Of a DNA stretch of 64,000 nucleotides, positions 51,276 through 63,011 are shown piece by piece; the stretch's first letter is position 1, and every line of letters begins with the position of its first letter. The stretch lies in the NCBI GenBank assembly GCA_021029095.1, contig JAJOHG010000001.1, forward strand, positions 1,922,001 to 1,986,000. The letters are read 5' to 3'. The notes under the pieces were generated by a model that worked only from the letters and a program-made list of their open reading frames with translations, ran no database searches and was not told where the DNA came from. Made by a program: the position numbers and the translations under genes. Origin of the DNA: Phellopilus nigrolimitatus. Taxonomy: Eukaryota; Basidiomycota; Agaricomycetes; Hymenochaetales; Hymenochaetaceae.

Positions 51276-52660
51276 ATGAAGTTTATCGGTTTTCTGTTCA
51301 CTTTATCTCTCGCTCTCTCCTCCCTTGGGAGACCAGCTCCTCAAACGTCTTCGTTCTCTAAGCAGAACGGAGAGGATGCTATGGCATTGAAGTGAGTAAA
51401 TTTCGCTGATATTTCAGGGTAAGGAACGTAATAATGGGACTTCCAAACGCAGCCAAAATTTTACCACGTTGACTGCCAGTTCACCGTGTAATGAGGGCGA
51501 GAATGCATGTGTGAACCAGGAGTTTGCGCAATGTGTCAGTGGCAAGTTCGTGCTTCAGTCGTGTGGAAGCGGTCTCGTGTATGTATCTCCTTGATTTCCC
51601 CGCTATGCACGAATCTTATATCGCGCTGTAGCTGCGCGGCTCTTCCTCTCGTTAATAGCCAGGGCACGAGTATCACGTGTACGACGCAATCAGATGTTGA
51701 TTCACGCATTGCTGCCACGGGCGCAACAAATAGTGCAAGCGATAACTCGGGCTCCAGCAGTTCATCGAGTTCGGCCGCACCGTCCGCTACGGCTGCCGGA
51801 AAATCAGGCTCTTCCAGTAAGGCGAAGACGCCTTCTTCTACCTCCTCGTCCTCCGCCAGCAATCCCACGTCCTCCAGCAGTGGTGATCTCCAGTCTTCAC
51901 TATGCCTCGACTCCTCGCTTGTGCAGAACGGGTTCGAGAAAGACGGTCAGCAGACGCCCGCAGAGAACCAAATAGCGTCGGCAACTTCGTCGAATAACTA
52001 CATCAACTTTTGTGCGACAGTCAAGCTTCCGCTCACAAATGGCCAGCAAGTCAAAGGCGGCTCATGCAATGCGTAAGTTTCCAGTACAATGGTTAGTACA
52101 GAGTTCTGTGACTTTAACTACATATGTCATCTAGCGCCCCATGGGTGTCATTGCATCTTCTTCAAAAATGCCGTCGGGGAAATTCCAGTCCCCGCAGAAC
52201 ATGGCCACGGTTAAGGCAAACAAGACATTTACCGTTAAGATGGCCATCCAGAACCTTGCGACGGGCAATTTCGTCAATGCGGACGCGAACTACTTCTCCG
52301 CACCGCAGACGCTCGACGGCTCGGGCAATATTGTTGGTCACTCACACATTGTCATCGAGAAGATTAACGGCATCAACGATACCAACCCGACGGATCCGAC
52401 CAAGTTCGCGTTTTTCAAGGGTCTGAACAACAAGGCGCAGAATGGTGTGCTCTCTGCAGATGTCTCAAATGGCCTCCCCTCGGGCACGTACCGGCTCGCG
52501 AGCATCAACAGTGCTGCAAACCACCAACCCGTACTCGTGGCTGTCGCGCAGCATGGGACACTCGACGACATGGTCTACGTGCGTTTCAATCTTACCCGTC
52601 TATTTATACTCCTAAACACGCTTCTTTCCACAGTTCACCGTGACGGACGATGGTAAATAG
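51276..52660 (+). CDS. Secreted protein with CBM19-type chitin-binding module
   Basis: ATG 51276 gives the signal peptide MKFIGFLFTLSLALSSLG. The N-terminal module has SPCNEGENACVNQEFAQCVS, then GKFVLQSCGSGLVCAALPLV and GTSITCTTQSD, with the cysteine pattern of CBM19 chitin-binding modules. A Ser/Ala/Thr-rich linker of about 80 residues follows. The C-terminal domain (from DLQSSLCLDSSLVQNGF) includes NYINFCATVKLPLTNGQQVK, AAPMGVIASSSKMPSGKF, VGHSHIVIEKINGINDTNPT and GLPSGTYRLASINSAANHQP, and ends VYFTVTDDGK. It is a conserved fungal domain I cannot name. Introns have GT..AG ends. Likely cell-wall or extracellular; chitin binding is inference from the module. Confidence 0.82.
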
Positions 52661-53187
52661 ACCGCCACTGACTGCTTCATGATCACGACTTGTTTTCCTT
52701 CATGGGCTTCCATATTCATCGTCAGGCATTTTCTTGGGCATATATCCTCAATGATCTTACGGTCTCTTGTCGTTATTGTTGTAAATTTATTATTCAGAAC
52801 CGTATTGTTATTTGGTACTGGTACCGAATGTGTTGACAAACCTGTATCAATATATAATTTGTTGTTTGACCACTCTAGCCCTTGTTTGAAGCTGAGCCGA
52901 AACGAGGACAATTAGAGAGCAACACTTTGATCCCAACTCATCGTTCAACGTTAGACATCGGTCTAATGCAAACCAATCTTCAAGACCTAAACGAACCAAA
53001 TGCCGATACGTGCTCGTTAAACAACATACATGATAGCTGTCCAGATAGTTCTTCCATTTTCGTTATTGCAAACATCCAATTAATTGAGAATTTTAATTTA
53101 AGAACCTGATCAGGAGCGAGTGTTATCGAATGTTTCGAATTAAGGCGAAGGAAGTGAAAGAATCCAAAGGTATAGTCGTCAATTTCG
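52661..53187. other. Convergent spacer
   Basis: AT-rich 3' flanks of the CBM19 and ERG5 genes. No feature seen. Confidence 0.4.
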
Positions 53188-54985
53188 TCAAGCTCGTACG
53201 CGAGGACGGAACTTGAGTCTGCATCCATCCTTGGGGAAGAGTGTCGCAATCATCCTGTAAACAAGCGGAGTCAGTATCATTTCAAACAAAACAAGAACTC
53301 AGGATTAACTCACTCAATCTCCTCACTCTCAGGAGTCAGTTCATGCTCCCACTCCATCAACATCGCCGCGTTCGACAAGCAAATTGCCATATTCATCAAC
53401 GTATACTCGACTCCAATGCAGCGATGCGGCCCAGAACCAAACACCAGGTAGTTACGCGGATTCAAGCTCGCAGAACTCTGCGGGTCTAGCCAGCGTCCGG
53501 GGTCCAGTCTCTCAGGCTCGGGATAGACAGGCTGGATCATGCAACGACGGGTAGATGGACGGAATAACCATGCTGTTCACGGGGACGGTGTAGTCTGGAT
53601 TGATATTAAACGATTTCGTGCATTTGTACGGTACCATCGTGACGGGCGGCTTGACACGTAAGGTCTCCTTGACGAACGCACGGAGGTAAGGCATGTTGTC
53701 GAGCATCTCAAGAGTAATAGGCCTGTCTGGGTCACCGCGTACTCGATCAGACTCTTCTCTAACCTTCGCGAGGATGTCGGGCCGGTCAGCCAGGTGCTGG
53801 AAGCCGAAGATAAGACCACTGGACATGGCATCCTGGCTCGCAAAGAGGAAAGAGAAAACGACCATCCCCATCTCGCGATCGCTGAATTCCCGGCGGCCTT
53901 TGTATGCGGGGTCGGCGAGTTCCTTCACCCAGGCATCAAGCATGCACTCCGGCTCGTTGCCTGCCGCCATGCTGATCTTGCTGTTCTTCGCGGCAAGCGA
54001 AAGCCATTTAATTGCGACCTTGCGAGCCTGAATCGCTTTATACACCTTCGTGCCAGGAACAGCGAGAGGGAAGTTGACAAGCTCGAGGGCACGCGTAATA
54101 AGCCAGTATTTGTCATTGATCTCTTCCGTAGCATGATCCGGGATGTGCTGACCGCAAAAGACACGCAGAGAGGTCTCCATGTTCATGTTGCGGACCGTAA
54201 ACATGATAGGCTGAGCTGAAGGATCCTTCTTGGCAGCCTGGAGCCAGTTTGCGCAGTACTTACGAGCAATCGCGTCCTGGATAAGGCAGTAAATACTAAA
54301 AGAGACATAAGAAATTTGAATACGACCGCAATATAGAGCTTTGACTTACCCAAGAGCCTTACGTGTGAAAAGGCCATTCAATCCTTTACGATACGCAACG
54401 TGTTCTTTGCCACTCAGGAACACCCTGTGGAAGCATAGAAACTCAATAATCTATTAAGCCGTTCCCAGATTTCATTTCATTTACCAGTTATCTGGCATAA
54501 GGACCTGCTTGGCGGAGTGTACGAGACATGGCTCAGTAAAAGACGGTGAGTTAAAGATTTTCAGCGCATATTCATTCGTGGACGCCATCACGATGAAACT
54601 TGCAAAATCAAGTAAAAGTCAGGTCGGAATTTCAAATTTCCTAAGATCTGAAACCAAGTACGCACATGTTGAACACGCTAACAGCACTCAAAGCCCCAGA
54701 TGCCCATTGCTTCTTGTATCCCTCCATGCTTGGGTTCAAGGAGTCCGCGAACTTTCCAATGACAGGAATGGTCCATTTCGCGCCGGGAAGATTTGACTTC
54801 TTGTAGCGGTAAACGCCCTGCTCGAGTAAAAGTAACGATGCAAGAATCGCCATCGTTGTATAGACCCAGGCCGAAGTTGTGCCATCCCTAGCGGGAAAGA
54901 AAGACGGGAGGGGAATCTGGCTAAGAGGCGAGGTATTAGCCGAGGGGAACGATGCGGAGACGGAGTGGCTTTGCGGAGACGCCAT
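53188..54985 (-). CDS. ERG5: Sterol C-22 desaturase, cytochrome P450 CYP61, one apparent frameshift
   Basis: Ergosterol biosynthesis enzyme of the ER. The start at 54985 gives MASPQSHSVSASFPSANTSP. One membrane span (YTTMAILASLLLLEQGVYRY) precedes KWTIPVIGKFADSLNPSMEG. Further CYP61 segments are GKEHVAYRKGLNGLFTRKAL, YCLIQDAIARKYCANWL and REMGMVVFSFLFASQDAMSS (I-helix, Ala-Ser-Gln-Asp-Ala). ExxR is seen in FVKETLRVKPPV. After SLHDP an extra base near 53532 must be skipped to reach VYPEPERLDPGRWLDP. The heme loop is VFGSGPHRCIGVEYTLMN with the Cys ligand. The last exon gives MIATLFPKDGCRLKFRPRVR. All hallmarks of Erg5 are in place. Confidence 0.92.
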
Positions 54986-56480
54986 AGCCAACGTTGACAG
55001 CGAAGCGCGTAACAACGACGAGCGATGAGGATGGGGGGAGGAAGAGCGATGCGGAGGTGGAAAAAAAAGAAGGGAATGGACGAGAGAAAAGACAGAAATA
55101 TAAGGCTCACGCTGTGAGTGGCTGGTCAAAAATCAGCTCATGCTTTTTTTCATCTTTATTATATAAGACGCGTCGCGCGTCGATCCATAGCGTGTCTGTT
55201 TGTCCCTATTTATAGGCTGCCTTAGCAAGCAACACTGTCCTTTGAAGAGTTTCGCCCTCACATTCACTCTCGAAGAGTTGTAAACTTTGAGCAGGAATAC
55301 CGGAACATTTTATCTGTGGTATTTTCAAGTTAATTTGGGACGCTGGCTCCGAAGTTCGCCGTTCAACTAAAGATGCGATGAGTCACCAGACGTAACGTGA
55401 CTATTTCTTCATTGAACGATATCGATATCTTCCAGACAAAAGCATTCGGGACGAGTCTCAACCTCTTTTTAAATTACGGTCATTCACCGGATTTTGCCCT
55501 TTTTTTACAAAACAAAATATGAAACAAACTACTGTAGAACATCCTCGCAGAATTTTGTGTAAAAATAAGGAGAAATGATGGAGGTATGGTGAAAACAAAA
55601 AGCTGTGACGCTTTTGCTCCTCACCGTTCAATGGGGCAGTAGCTTTCCCACGACACTGACCACAATAATAGAGTGATACCGATTACTAAATGATATGATG
55701 AGTGCATGTAGATGTCCTCTTCGTGAATATGCTTCTAACCATGTATTTTTATCGTGCCGAGTAATTAAATTGTCTTCAAAGTCATCTAGGACACCTATGG
55801 CAGTTCTCTCTACATTTTGTGCTTAACGCCATTGTATTGCAGCTCAAAAAATCAAGCTCGCTGACAAGGTCGCAAATATCGATTCAACTGCGGCAGGGAG
55901 TCGACAATACGGTCTTCCTCTACGATACTTCGTACATACATACACAGTAAGCTTGTGAAAGGTTTCAAAATATGGAGATTGCTGTAAAGGAGATTTACTG
56001 ATACTTGGAGTGTTGAAGAGGAAGACGACAAGTTTTATATGTGGTGAGGAATCTGAGGATCTGGTTGGTAGACAACAACACTCGACTGTAAGGGAAGTCA
56101 GGCATCCCATGCACTTACCCGCATTCCTTATTACATTGCTTCTGTTGTGTTTTGTCTTCTCTCGAAGAGTGGGATTGTTAATACAATATTCACTTTTATT
56201 TGTTTTTGAAAACTTTGAAGCCGAAGCTTGGATTGCTGTAATGTAATGTTGTAATACAATCTCGAAGTTTACGAGTTCAACGGCGAATTCCTTTATTCTA
56301 ATTTATTTTTTAAAGCTACATAGTATGATGAGTATATAAGGGATTATGGAGAGCCTGAGTTCTACAACCAGATTGTAAGGTGAAGATAACTAGCCCCAGT
56401 GAAGCAACAGAATACCATCATTGTATACGTACATATAAATACGACGTGAAAACGTAACGGTGAATAAAAGCCGTTACTGT
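54986..56480. other. Long spacer, left part of duplicated unit A
   Basis: From about 55,118 this DNA matches 58,444 onward (unit B), including the shared stretch TCGATCCATAGCGTGTCTG. The middle (about 55,440-56,205) is unique to this copy. No gene recognised. Confidence 0.5.
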
Positions 56481-57748
56481 CTAACAACTACTGCCGCTGT
56501 GTATTAGTCCAGAATTCGTTAACGTTAGCCTCCCTTCGCATACGTCTGCCCTTGCGGCGGAGGGTAGTACGCTGGTTGGGGATATAACGGGACATGGTTG
56601 GTGCTCGGACTCTCGGTGTCTGTGCCCTGGTATTCGGCATCCTTGCTGATGGGAAGGACGAAGGCCAACGAAGATGTATATCACTACCACGACGAACTCC
56701 ATAAGAGTCGACATCACGAGGAAAAGCTGCCAACTGCCCGAAATGCTGTTGAACTGCGCAAGGCTCGACGACGATGTTGCCGAGACTCCCGACGTGGAAA
56801 ACGTAGACGATCCGCTAAAGGCAGACAGTACCGAGTAGATGACGCGTACGGCGAGGAAGGGCATCCCGCAGGAAATTCCATTCAGGAGCTAAACGATGAA
56901 ATTTTTCAGTGAGAATAAGCTCTGTGGAAGAATACTGGAGCGAACACCGACCGTCTTTTGATGCTTCATTAGCTGGTCTTTGGCTTGCCAGAAAAGTAAG
57001 TCGATGAAGCCAATGATGACGAAACAAACGAGTAGCATGATCATTCCAACTTTACGAAGCGCCGTGGCACCGCTGGAACTAGCGTCCTTTGATTTTATTG
57101 CCCCAACAACCGAGAGAACGATTCCAACGGTGACAGCCAGCTTAAGGAATCTGAGTCTCATTCGAGTGACGACGCGATGATCGTCAATGATGTGCGAGCC
57201 ACTATTGAGGAAAGTTTTGATTTATTTAGTATTGTGCGAAATGATAACAAAGTAAGAAAAGGACGTACGCAACTCCGAGGAAGCTCAGGGTAGTGAGGAG
57301 TAGGGGTCCAAGACCCGCTCCTTCGAGAGCAAATGCTCCGATGTATAGACCAGCCTTGGGTGGCACATGTTTCTCCGCAGCGACGTGCAAGATGCCGCCT
57401 ACAATTCGGACTTTATGGATAAAACAGCAATCAGAACGGGATCTCACAGAAATGCGAGAAAAAGCAAGCCTTACAAGTTGAGAACAGTAGCAGATGCAGC
57501 CAGCCGCCTTGTCTGGAAAAGCCATGGCGGAGAGTAAGGATGAGCGAAAGGACGGATACAACTGCATAGACTATAATGATTGCGACGGAGATATCGCCAC
57601 GTTGGTCGAGGCTAGGCATAGTAAGATAGCAGAGAAACTAGGTGGAAAAGACGTAGAGAAAAGGGCAATCTGACAATGTGCTCGGAGTCAACCACTGGGA
57701 GGGACCCTGTAAAGGCGAAAGAGTTGCGATATCCATGCTGGTTTTATA
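55118..57748. repeat. Tandem segmental duplication, unit A
   Basis: Unit A (about 55.1-57.75 kb) and unit B (about 58.44-60.58 kb) are direct repeats in the same order. Matching landmarks are TCGATCCATAGCGTGTCTG, GATATCGATATCTTC, GTTTACGAG ... AAGCTACATAGTATGATG, the whole DUF7702 gene, and the region just upstream of its start (GGTTTTATAC). Unit A carries about 0.5 kb extra in its left part. A single-copy spacer of about 0.7 kb separates the units. Confidence 0.8.
56525..57619 (-). CDS. DUF7702-type multi-pass membrane protein, copy A
   Basis: Seven-span fungal membrane protein of unknown function. The start at 57619 gives MPSLDQRGDISVAIIIVYAV, then LSLILTLRHGFSRQGGWLHL. Exon 2 has VGGILHVAAEKHVPPKAGLY and GLGPLLLTTLSFLGVA. 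Exon 3 has MRLRFLKLAVTVGIVLSVVG and GMIMLLVCFVIIGFIDLLFW. The last exon has GMPFLAVRVIYSVLSAFSGS and LVMSTLMEFVVVVIYIFVGL. The cytosolic tail needs one base skipped near 56656. In the shifted frame it reads LPISKDAEYQGTDTESPS and ends AKGG at 56525, matching copy B. Without the shift the frame runs on to 56481 and loses homology. Confidence 0.75.
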
Positions 57749-59345
57749 CCTCTTAGGCTCGGACCCGCTTGTCTGTAGTAAAATGCCTTTGCATTCAATT
57801 AGAGGCCAAATTTCATTGCAAGGCTATGCTTGAATCAAACAATCCCGCTCGCTTAGCAGGTCCTGTGCCGACTCCCGATAATTCGGCACGTTCTAAAGTA
57901 GTAGTGCGTTAAACCATGATTGGATGTGGGGTTTTGGGGGCAGCGAAGCGTGTGTGATTAAGGTGGGCAAACAGGCAAGTCCGAGCGTCGACAATCGCGC
58001 GCTTGACGCGTAACGCAAACAGCCCCGTTCTGGAAGGCTACAGGGAGATCGACCGCTGATTCACGGGGTTGATGGTGATCGGCAAGGAAGGGGTTACCTG
58101 AAACGCCTAAAAAGCGTGGCCCCCAGCAATCAAAAGAAGCTCGGTCCCGCACAGCATACAGGGGAATTAGCCTTGCCACACATCTCGTTTGTCGTGAAAG
58201 TCGCGAGTATGCAACCACAACAAGTACCAGGTGCACAAAAATTGTTTAAAAACATTTTAATTTTTCGAAGCCAGGAGACACAGTTTCTTGCTGTTAACTC
58301 ACTGGCCATGGCCGTGTCATCAAGTTGCAAAGGAATGGAGGACAAGCATAGAAAGGGTCAGACCCGATGCGTGACAAGGTTGCTAGGCACCATGCCGAGC
58401 CAGTCATCTACTTGGCTGTGCATTAGTACATTGACTCCCCCGGCCGGCTGGTCGAAGAACAACTCATGCCTTTTTTCCCCATCTTCTTTATTTAGACGCA
58501 TCGCGCGTCGATCCATAGCGTGTCTGCTTGTCCCTAATTATTGTTTACCTTAACATGAAGAGTTTTGCCCTCACATTCATTCGCTCTCGAAGAGTTTTAC
58601 TGATCCTTGAGCAGGAATATCGGAGCATCGTATTTTCAAGCTATCTTGGAAAGCTGGCTCCGGAATTCGCCGTTCAATTCAACTCACAACGATGTCGACG
58701 AGTCACCAGACGTAACATGACCATTTCTTTATTTAAACCGATATCGATATCTTCAAGACGCGACCTCGTTTTTTATTTTTATTTTTTATTATTAAATTAA
58801 ATGCTCATGGGGAAGTTATGAGCCGAGACTGCGTGGATCATCCAAACAATGTATATGCCGAGTTCCGATGTGCTATCATTGATCAGTTGTCCTGTATGCG
58901 CGCATTTAGCATTTATCTCTCTTTCATTTTCCCGGACCATTTCACTAGCGAAACCGCGACGACGAAATTGGCCGAGATAGAAATTTCCATGCCGCTAAGC
59001 ATACAGGCTACCACACTTGAACGGACAGATGGTCCTCAAGTGTCATAAGAACTTTGAAGTCGAAGTCTGGATTGCTGTGATTTAAAATTGTAATCCGATC
59101 TCGAGGTTTACGAGCTCAACGTTGAGTTCCTTTATTCTATTATTTTTTTAAAAGCTACATAGTATGATGGGTATATAAGGGATTATTGAGAGCCTGAATT
59201 CTGCAACCAGATTGTAAGAGAGTGAAGATAACTAGTCCCAGTGAAGCAACGCATATTATCGTTATGTACACATAAATATAGCGCGAGAACGAAATGGTGA
59301 ATAAGAGCCAAGAACTACTGCCGCTGAGTATAAGTCCACAGCTCG
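57620..59345. other. Spacer between the DUF7702 copies
   Basis: Contains the upstream region of copy A, about 0.7 kb of single-copy DNA, and the left part of unit B. Open frames are short and not coding-like. A T-rich tract (58,768-58,795) is present. Confidence 0.45.
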
Positions 59346-60576
59346 TTAACGATAGCCTCCCTTCGTATACGTCTGCACCTGCGGGGGAGGGTAATACGCA
59401 GGTTGGGGGTATAACGGAACATGGTTGACGCTCGGGCTCTCGGTGTCTGTGCCCTGGTATTCGGCACCCTTGCTGATGGGAAGACGAAGGCCAAAGAAGA
59501 TGTATATCGCTACCACGACGAACTCCATGAGAGTAGACATGACGAGGAAAAGCTCCCAGCTGCCCGAGATGCTATTGAACTTCGCAAGACTCGACGATGA
59601 TGTTGACGAGATTCCTGACGCGGAAAACGTAGATGATCCGCTGAAGGAAGACAGTACCGAGTAGACGACGCGTACGGCGAGGAATGGCATCCCGCAGGAG
59701 ATTCCATTCAGGAGCTGAGCGAGGAAAATTCCAGTGAGAATGAGCTCTGCGCAATAATACTGGAGTGAACACCTACCGTCTTTTGATACTTCATTAGCTG
59801 GCCTTTGGCTTGCCAGAAAAGTAAGTCGAAGAAGCCAAGGATGATGAAAGAAGCGAGCAGAATGATCACTCCAACTCTACGAAGCGTCGTCGCGGTACCA
59901 GCTGGAACCAGCGTCACTTAATTCTATTGCTCCAACAATCGAGAGAACGAGTCCAGCGGTGATAGCCAGCTGAAGGAATCTGAGTCTCATCCGAGTGACG
60001 ACGGGATGATCATCAATGATGTGCGAACCACTATCGAGGAAAGTTTTGCTTATTTAGTATTATGTAAAATGGTAACAAAGAAAGAAAAAAAGGACGCACG
60101 CGACTCCGAGGAAGCTCAGGGTGGTGAGGAGCAGGGGTGCAAGACCCGCACTTTCAAGAGCAAATGCGCCGATGTACAGGCCAGTCTTGGGTGGCACAGT
60201 TTTCTCCGCAGCGACGTGCAAGATGCCGCCTACAATTCGGACTTTTGTAGATAAAACAACAAATCAGAACGGGATCTCACAGAAATTCGAGAAAAGCAAG
60301 TCTTACAAATTGAAAACAGTAGCAGATGCACCCAGCCCGCTTGTTTTGAAAAACCATGGCGGAAAGTAAGGATGAGCGAAAGGACGAATACAACTGCATA
60401 GACTATGATGATTGCGACGGAGATATCGCCACGTTGGTCGAGATTAGGCATAGTAAGATAGCAGAGAAACTAGTTGGAAGGAAAGGGCAATCTGAGACTG
60501 TGCTCGGAATCAACCAGTGGGAGGGATCCTGTATTGACGAAAGAGCTACAATATCCATGACGGTTTTATACTTAGT
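58444..60576. repeat. Tandem segmental duplication, unit B
   Basis: Direct repeat of unit A; see that entry for landmarks. Divergence is visible both in spacer and coding parts, with single-base differences and several small indels, so the duplication is not very recent. Confidence 0.8.
59346..60451 (-). CDS. DUF7702-type multi-pass membrane protein, copy B, one apparent frameshift
   Basis: Paralogue of copy A. The start at 60451 gives MPNLDQRGDISVAIIIVYAV, then LSLILTFRHGFSKQAGWVHL. Exon order and spans match copy A. Between ELSDAGSS and GTATTLRRVGVIILLASFII the frame must shift by one base near 59900; copy A has no such break there. The last exon has MPFLAVRVVYSVLSSFSGSS and a complete tail LPISKGAEYQGTDTESPSVN, ending QTYTKGGYR at 59346. 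The tail is rich in Pro and Tyr (PLYPQPAYYPPPQ). The two copies are broken at different places, so each can be used to correct the other. Confidence 0.75.
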
Positions 60577-60924
60577 GGACTGCCTAGCTTAACGCTGTGT
60601 TTGCGTCCTGACGAGCGCACTATGGTCCGCGCCATCCCAGCTCGCACATAGTATTAACTGCGAGTCACAGAGGCAGGGAGGCAGTATCAGGCTGTGATCG
60701 CCATTTATTCAGAGAATGTTGAGGGCTGATTGGAAGGCGTAAGTTGGCATCGTGGGAAACTGCGTTTTTGAGTCGAGGGTCGGAATTATATGCGACGTTT
60801 GAGTCGTTGCACCGGAATTTCGCTAGAATTGGATTGACGAGTACCTTTTCGGGAGATGCTGTACCGTCGCAGATCCTTTTATTTTTATTTTTATTTTTAT
60901 TTTATTCCTTCGCCCTGCATTTAC
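60452..60924. promoter_or_regulatory. Divergent spacer with (TTTTA)n microsatellite
   Basis: Promoter region of DUF7702 copy B (-) and LAS1 (+). A TTTTA repeat of about five units lies at 60,877-60,905, close to the LAS1 start. No gene. Confidence 0.5.
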
Positions 60925-62714
60925 ATGATGAGGTTACCTCGACGCGTCCCATGGGTCTCTCTAGTTGAACTCGACCAAGTCTGCAGCTGGATATACACAG
61001 ATGAGAACGACGTCGATGCAACAATACTGGCTATCAACCGCGTGAGCCCTATCTGCCATCGCCTCGCACATAGTCCTAACATCTCTTCCCAGTAGCTTTC
61101 TGCGTGGCGAGCGATCACGCCGCTTCCTCACGCTTTGGAGGCAACCCTATCCCTGTTGTCCTCCGTGCTCCTCGACCAGCAGTGCACTGCCGTGCATCTG
61201 CATTGGCGGACGTCCGACGCACCGACGTCTAAAAATACCATAGCCCTGAACGTCCGCCAGACCTATGCGATCGCGATCGTTCGGCTTGTAAACGGCCTCG
61301 TCGACCCCTTGCAGCTCGGAGCCTATGCGCGCTCGATTGCATCAATCGCCGCGCAGATAGGTCTTCCGCAAGGACTGGTCGAGCTGAGGCATGCAGCGAC
61401 GCATGAAGACCTTCCTAGTCTGGAATCCCTCCGCACAGGTGCACGAGAGGTTAGCTTTGTCTTTCCCTCTCCACATTAATGTTGTATCTTGAACGCATAT
61501 CTAACTATCTAGGCTCTCGTATGGCTCCTCCACAACTACTTTCTTCCTACTTTATCGGTTTCCGTCAGCGCTGACAGGACTTCCCCGCCCGTTCAATTAT
61601 CTCTTCTCGCTCCTCATATCAAGAAATATAAATCACTCCTCAAGACGATCACCCGCGACGCGTCCCTCAAAACCCAGCTCAAAGGCGACTTGGCCAGAGT
61701 CCTTCGCGATGTGGAGCGATGGGTTGGCGAGGCGCAGGTCGCATCGTCTGCAGATGTTTTTAGCGGGTGGGGTGCCGGTGAGCAGGCTGACGGGGATAGC
61801 GAGAACGAGAGATGGGCCTTGGAAAGGATGTGCGAAGTCTTGCTAGAAAGAGGAGGCTTGGTACCCATATCGAGCAAGTATGTCGTCAATCTTATTTTCC
61901 CTTCTTTTTATGCTCTTGGAGTTTGCTAAACTCTCTCGTTACTTCTTTCGTATGAAGAAAGCGCCTAGCATCGAAGTTAAAGTCCTTACCTGCACTTCCG
62001 TCCTCTCTTATTGCTATTTGGTCTCCACTTCTTTTCGCTCTGAAAGCAAACCACCCATCACTATTTAATGTGCTGGTGTTTGCAATAACGAATGTCCTGC
62101 TTTCCAAGACGTCGATGCCGATTAACGACTCGCCCCAGAAGAAAGACTTATCGTACGACCTGTGTCTAGCTGCTTGGGCTGCATGGTGTGTCGACCAGCA
62201 GGACTCTGACGCGGGGATGCAGACGGAGGGCGCAGTGCCGTTAAGAGAAGGCGTCGTTATCCGCCTTGTCACCGCGCTTGGTGCACAAGAAGCAGAAGCA
62301 ATTTCGGAGAGCAGGCGAGGGTGCGCATTCTTCTTTAGTAATATTGCTAAGACCTGGACAATCACTGATTATATGCGAACTCACAGCGCGAACGCCCTGC
62401 TCGACCTACTCTCACAGACTCACCCCTATCTAAAAGACATCTCTGCCTCCCTTCTTCCTATTGCTCAGTCCGTGAAACGGACGGATCAGGACTGGATAGA
62501 TAGAGACGTCCTAGTTATGGAGGAGCGCTTGCATACGATCCTGTCATCTGGCAGCACAGTACCAGCAGAAGACTCACCGACCGTAGTTACAGAGGCGGAC
62601 ACCCATATAGATGCGCTTGTACAAAGTCAGCCAGAAGAAATGCCTAGAGGGTGGACGACGGTGCCCTCAGGATCATGGAGAGCCTGTCCTATTGGGATGT
62701 ATGTGGAGTGCTAA
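60925..62714 (+). CDS. LAS1: Las1-like ribosome-biogenesis endoribonuclease
   Basis: Las1 is the HEPN-family RNase that cuts ITS2 of pre-rRNA with Grc3. ATG at 60925 opens MMRLPRRVPWVSLVELDQVC, then SWIYTDENDVDATILAINR. Exon 2 starts LSAWRAITPLPHALEATLSL, the typical Las1 opening. The HEPN part has YAIAIVRLVNGLVDPLQLGA and SIAAQIGLPQGLVELRHAAT. The catalytic RxxxxH motif is R-HAAT-H in LRHAATHEDLPSL. Next come ALVWLLHNYFLPTL and HIKKYKSLLKTITRDASLKT. After an intron, KRLASKLKSLPALPSSLIAI leads into a helical C-terminal region ending CPIGMYVEC at 62714. Frames are intact. The basic Las1 function is well established in yeast. Confidence 0.9.
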
Positions 62715-63011
62715 ATATCCTATGTACATGAATGTAGAGTTACGGACATGCGTGGGGTATGCAAAGGTACAGACACAAGAATGTAAAGTAGCGAACGACC
62801 GAAGGTGGCACAAGACAACAATGTAGATGCAAAACCAAGATTTGAAACGACAACCCGAAAAAAAGAAGAGCGATTGTTCAGTACGAATAGTTCGTCAAAT
62901 AGCCGCAGTCCCCGTCCCCACCGGAAAGTCCGCAAATTTGGAATAAAGTCCGGAACAAAATGAGCATGAAATGCGGAAATGTTTCGCCTTGTAAGACAAA
63001 GGTATCGCATG

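Noticed and set aside
53188..54985. P450 beside a secreted protein and membrane proteins as a secondary-metabolite cluster
   Set aside because: The P450 is the housekeeping sterol enzyme Erg5 and the neighbours are unrelated. There is no PKS, NRPS or terpene synthase.
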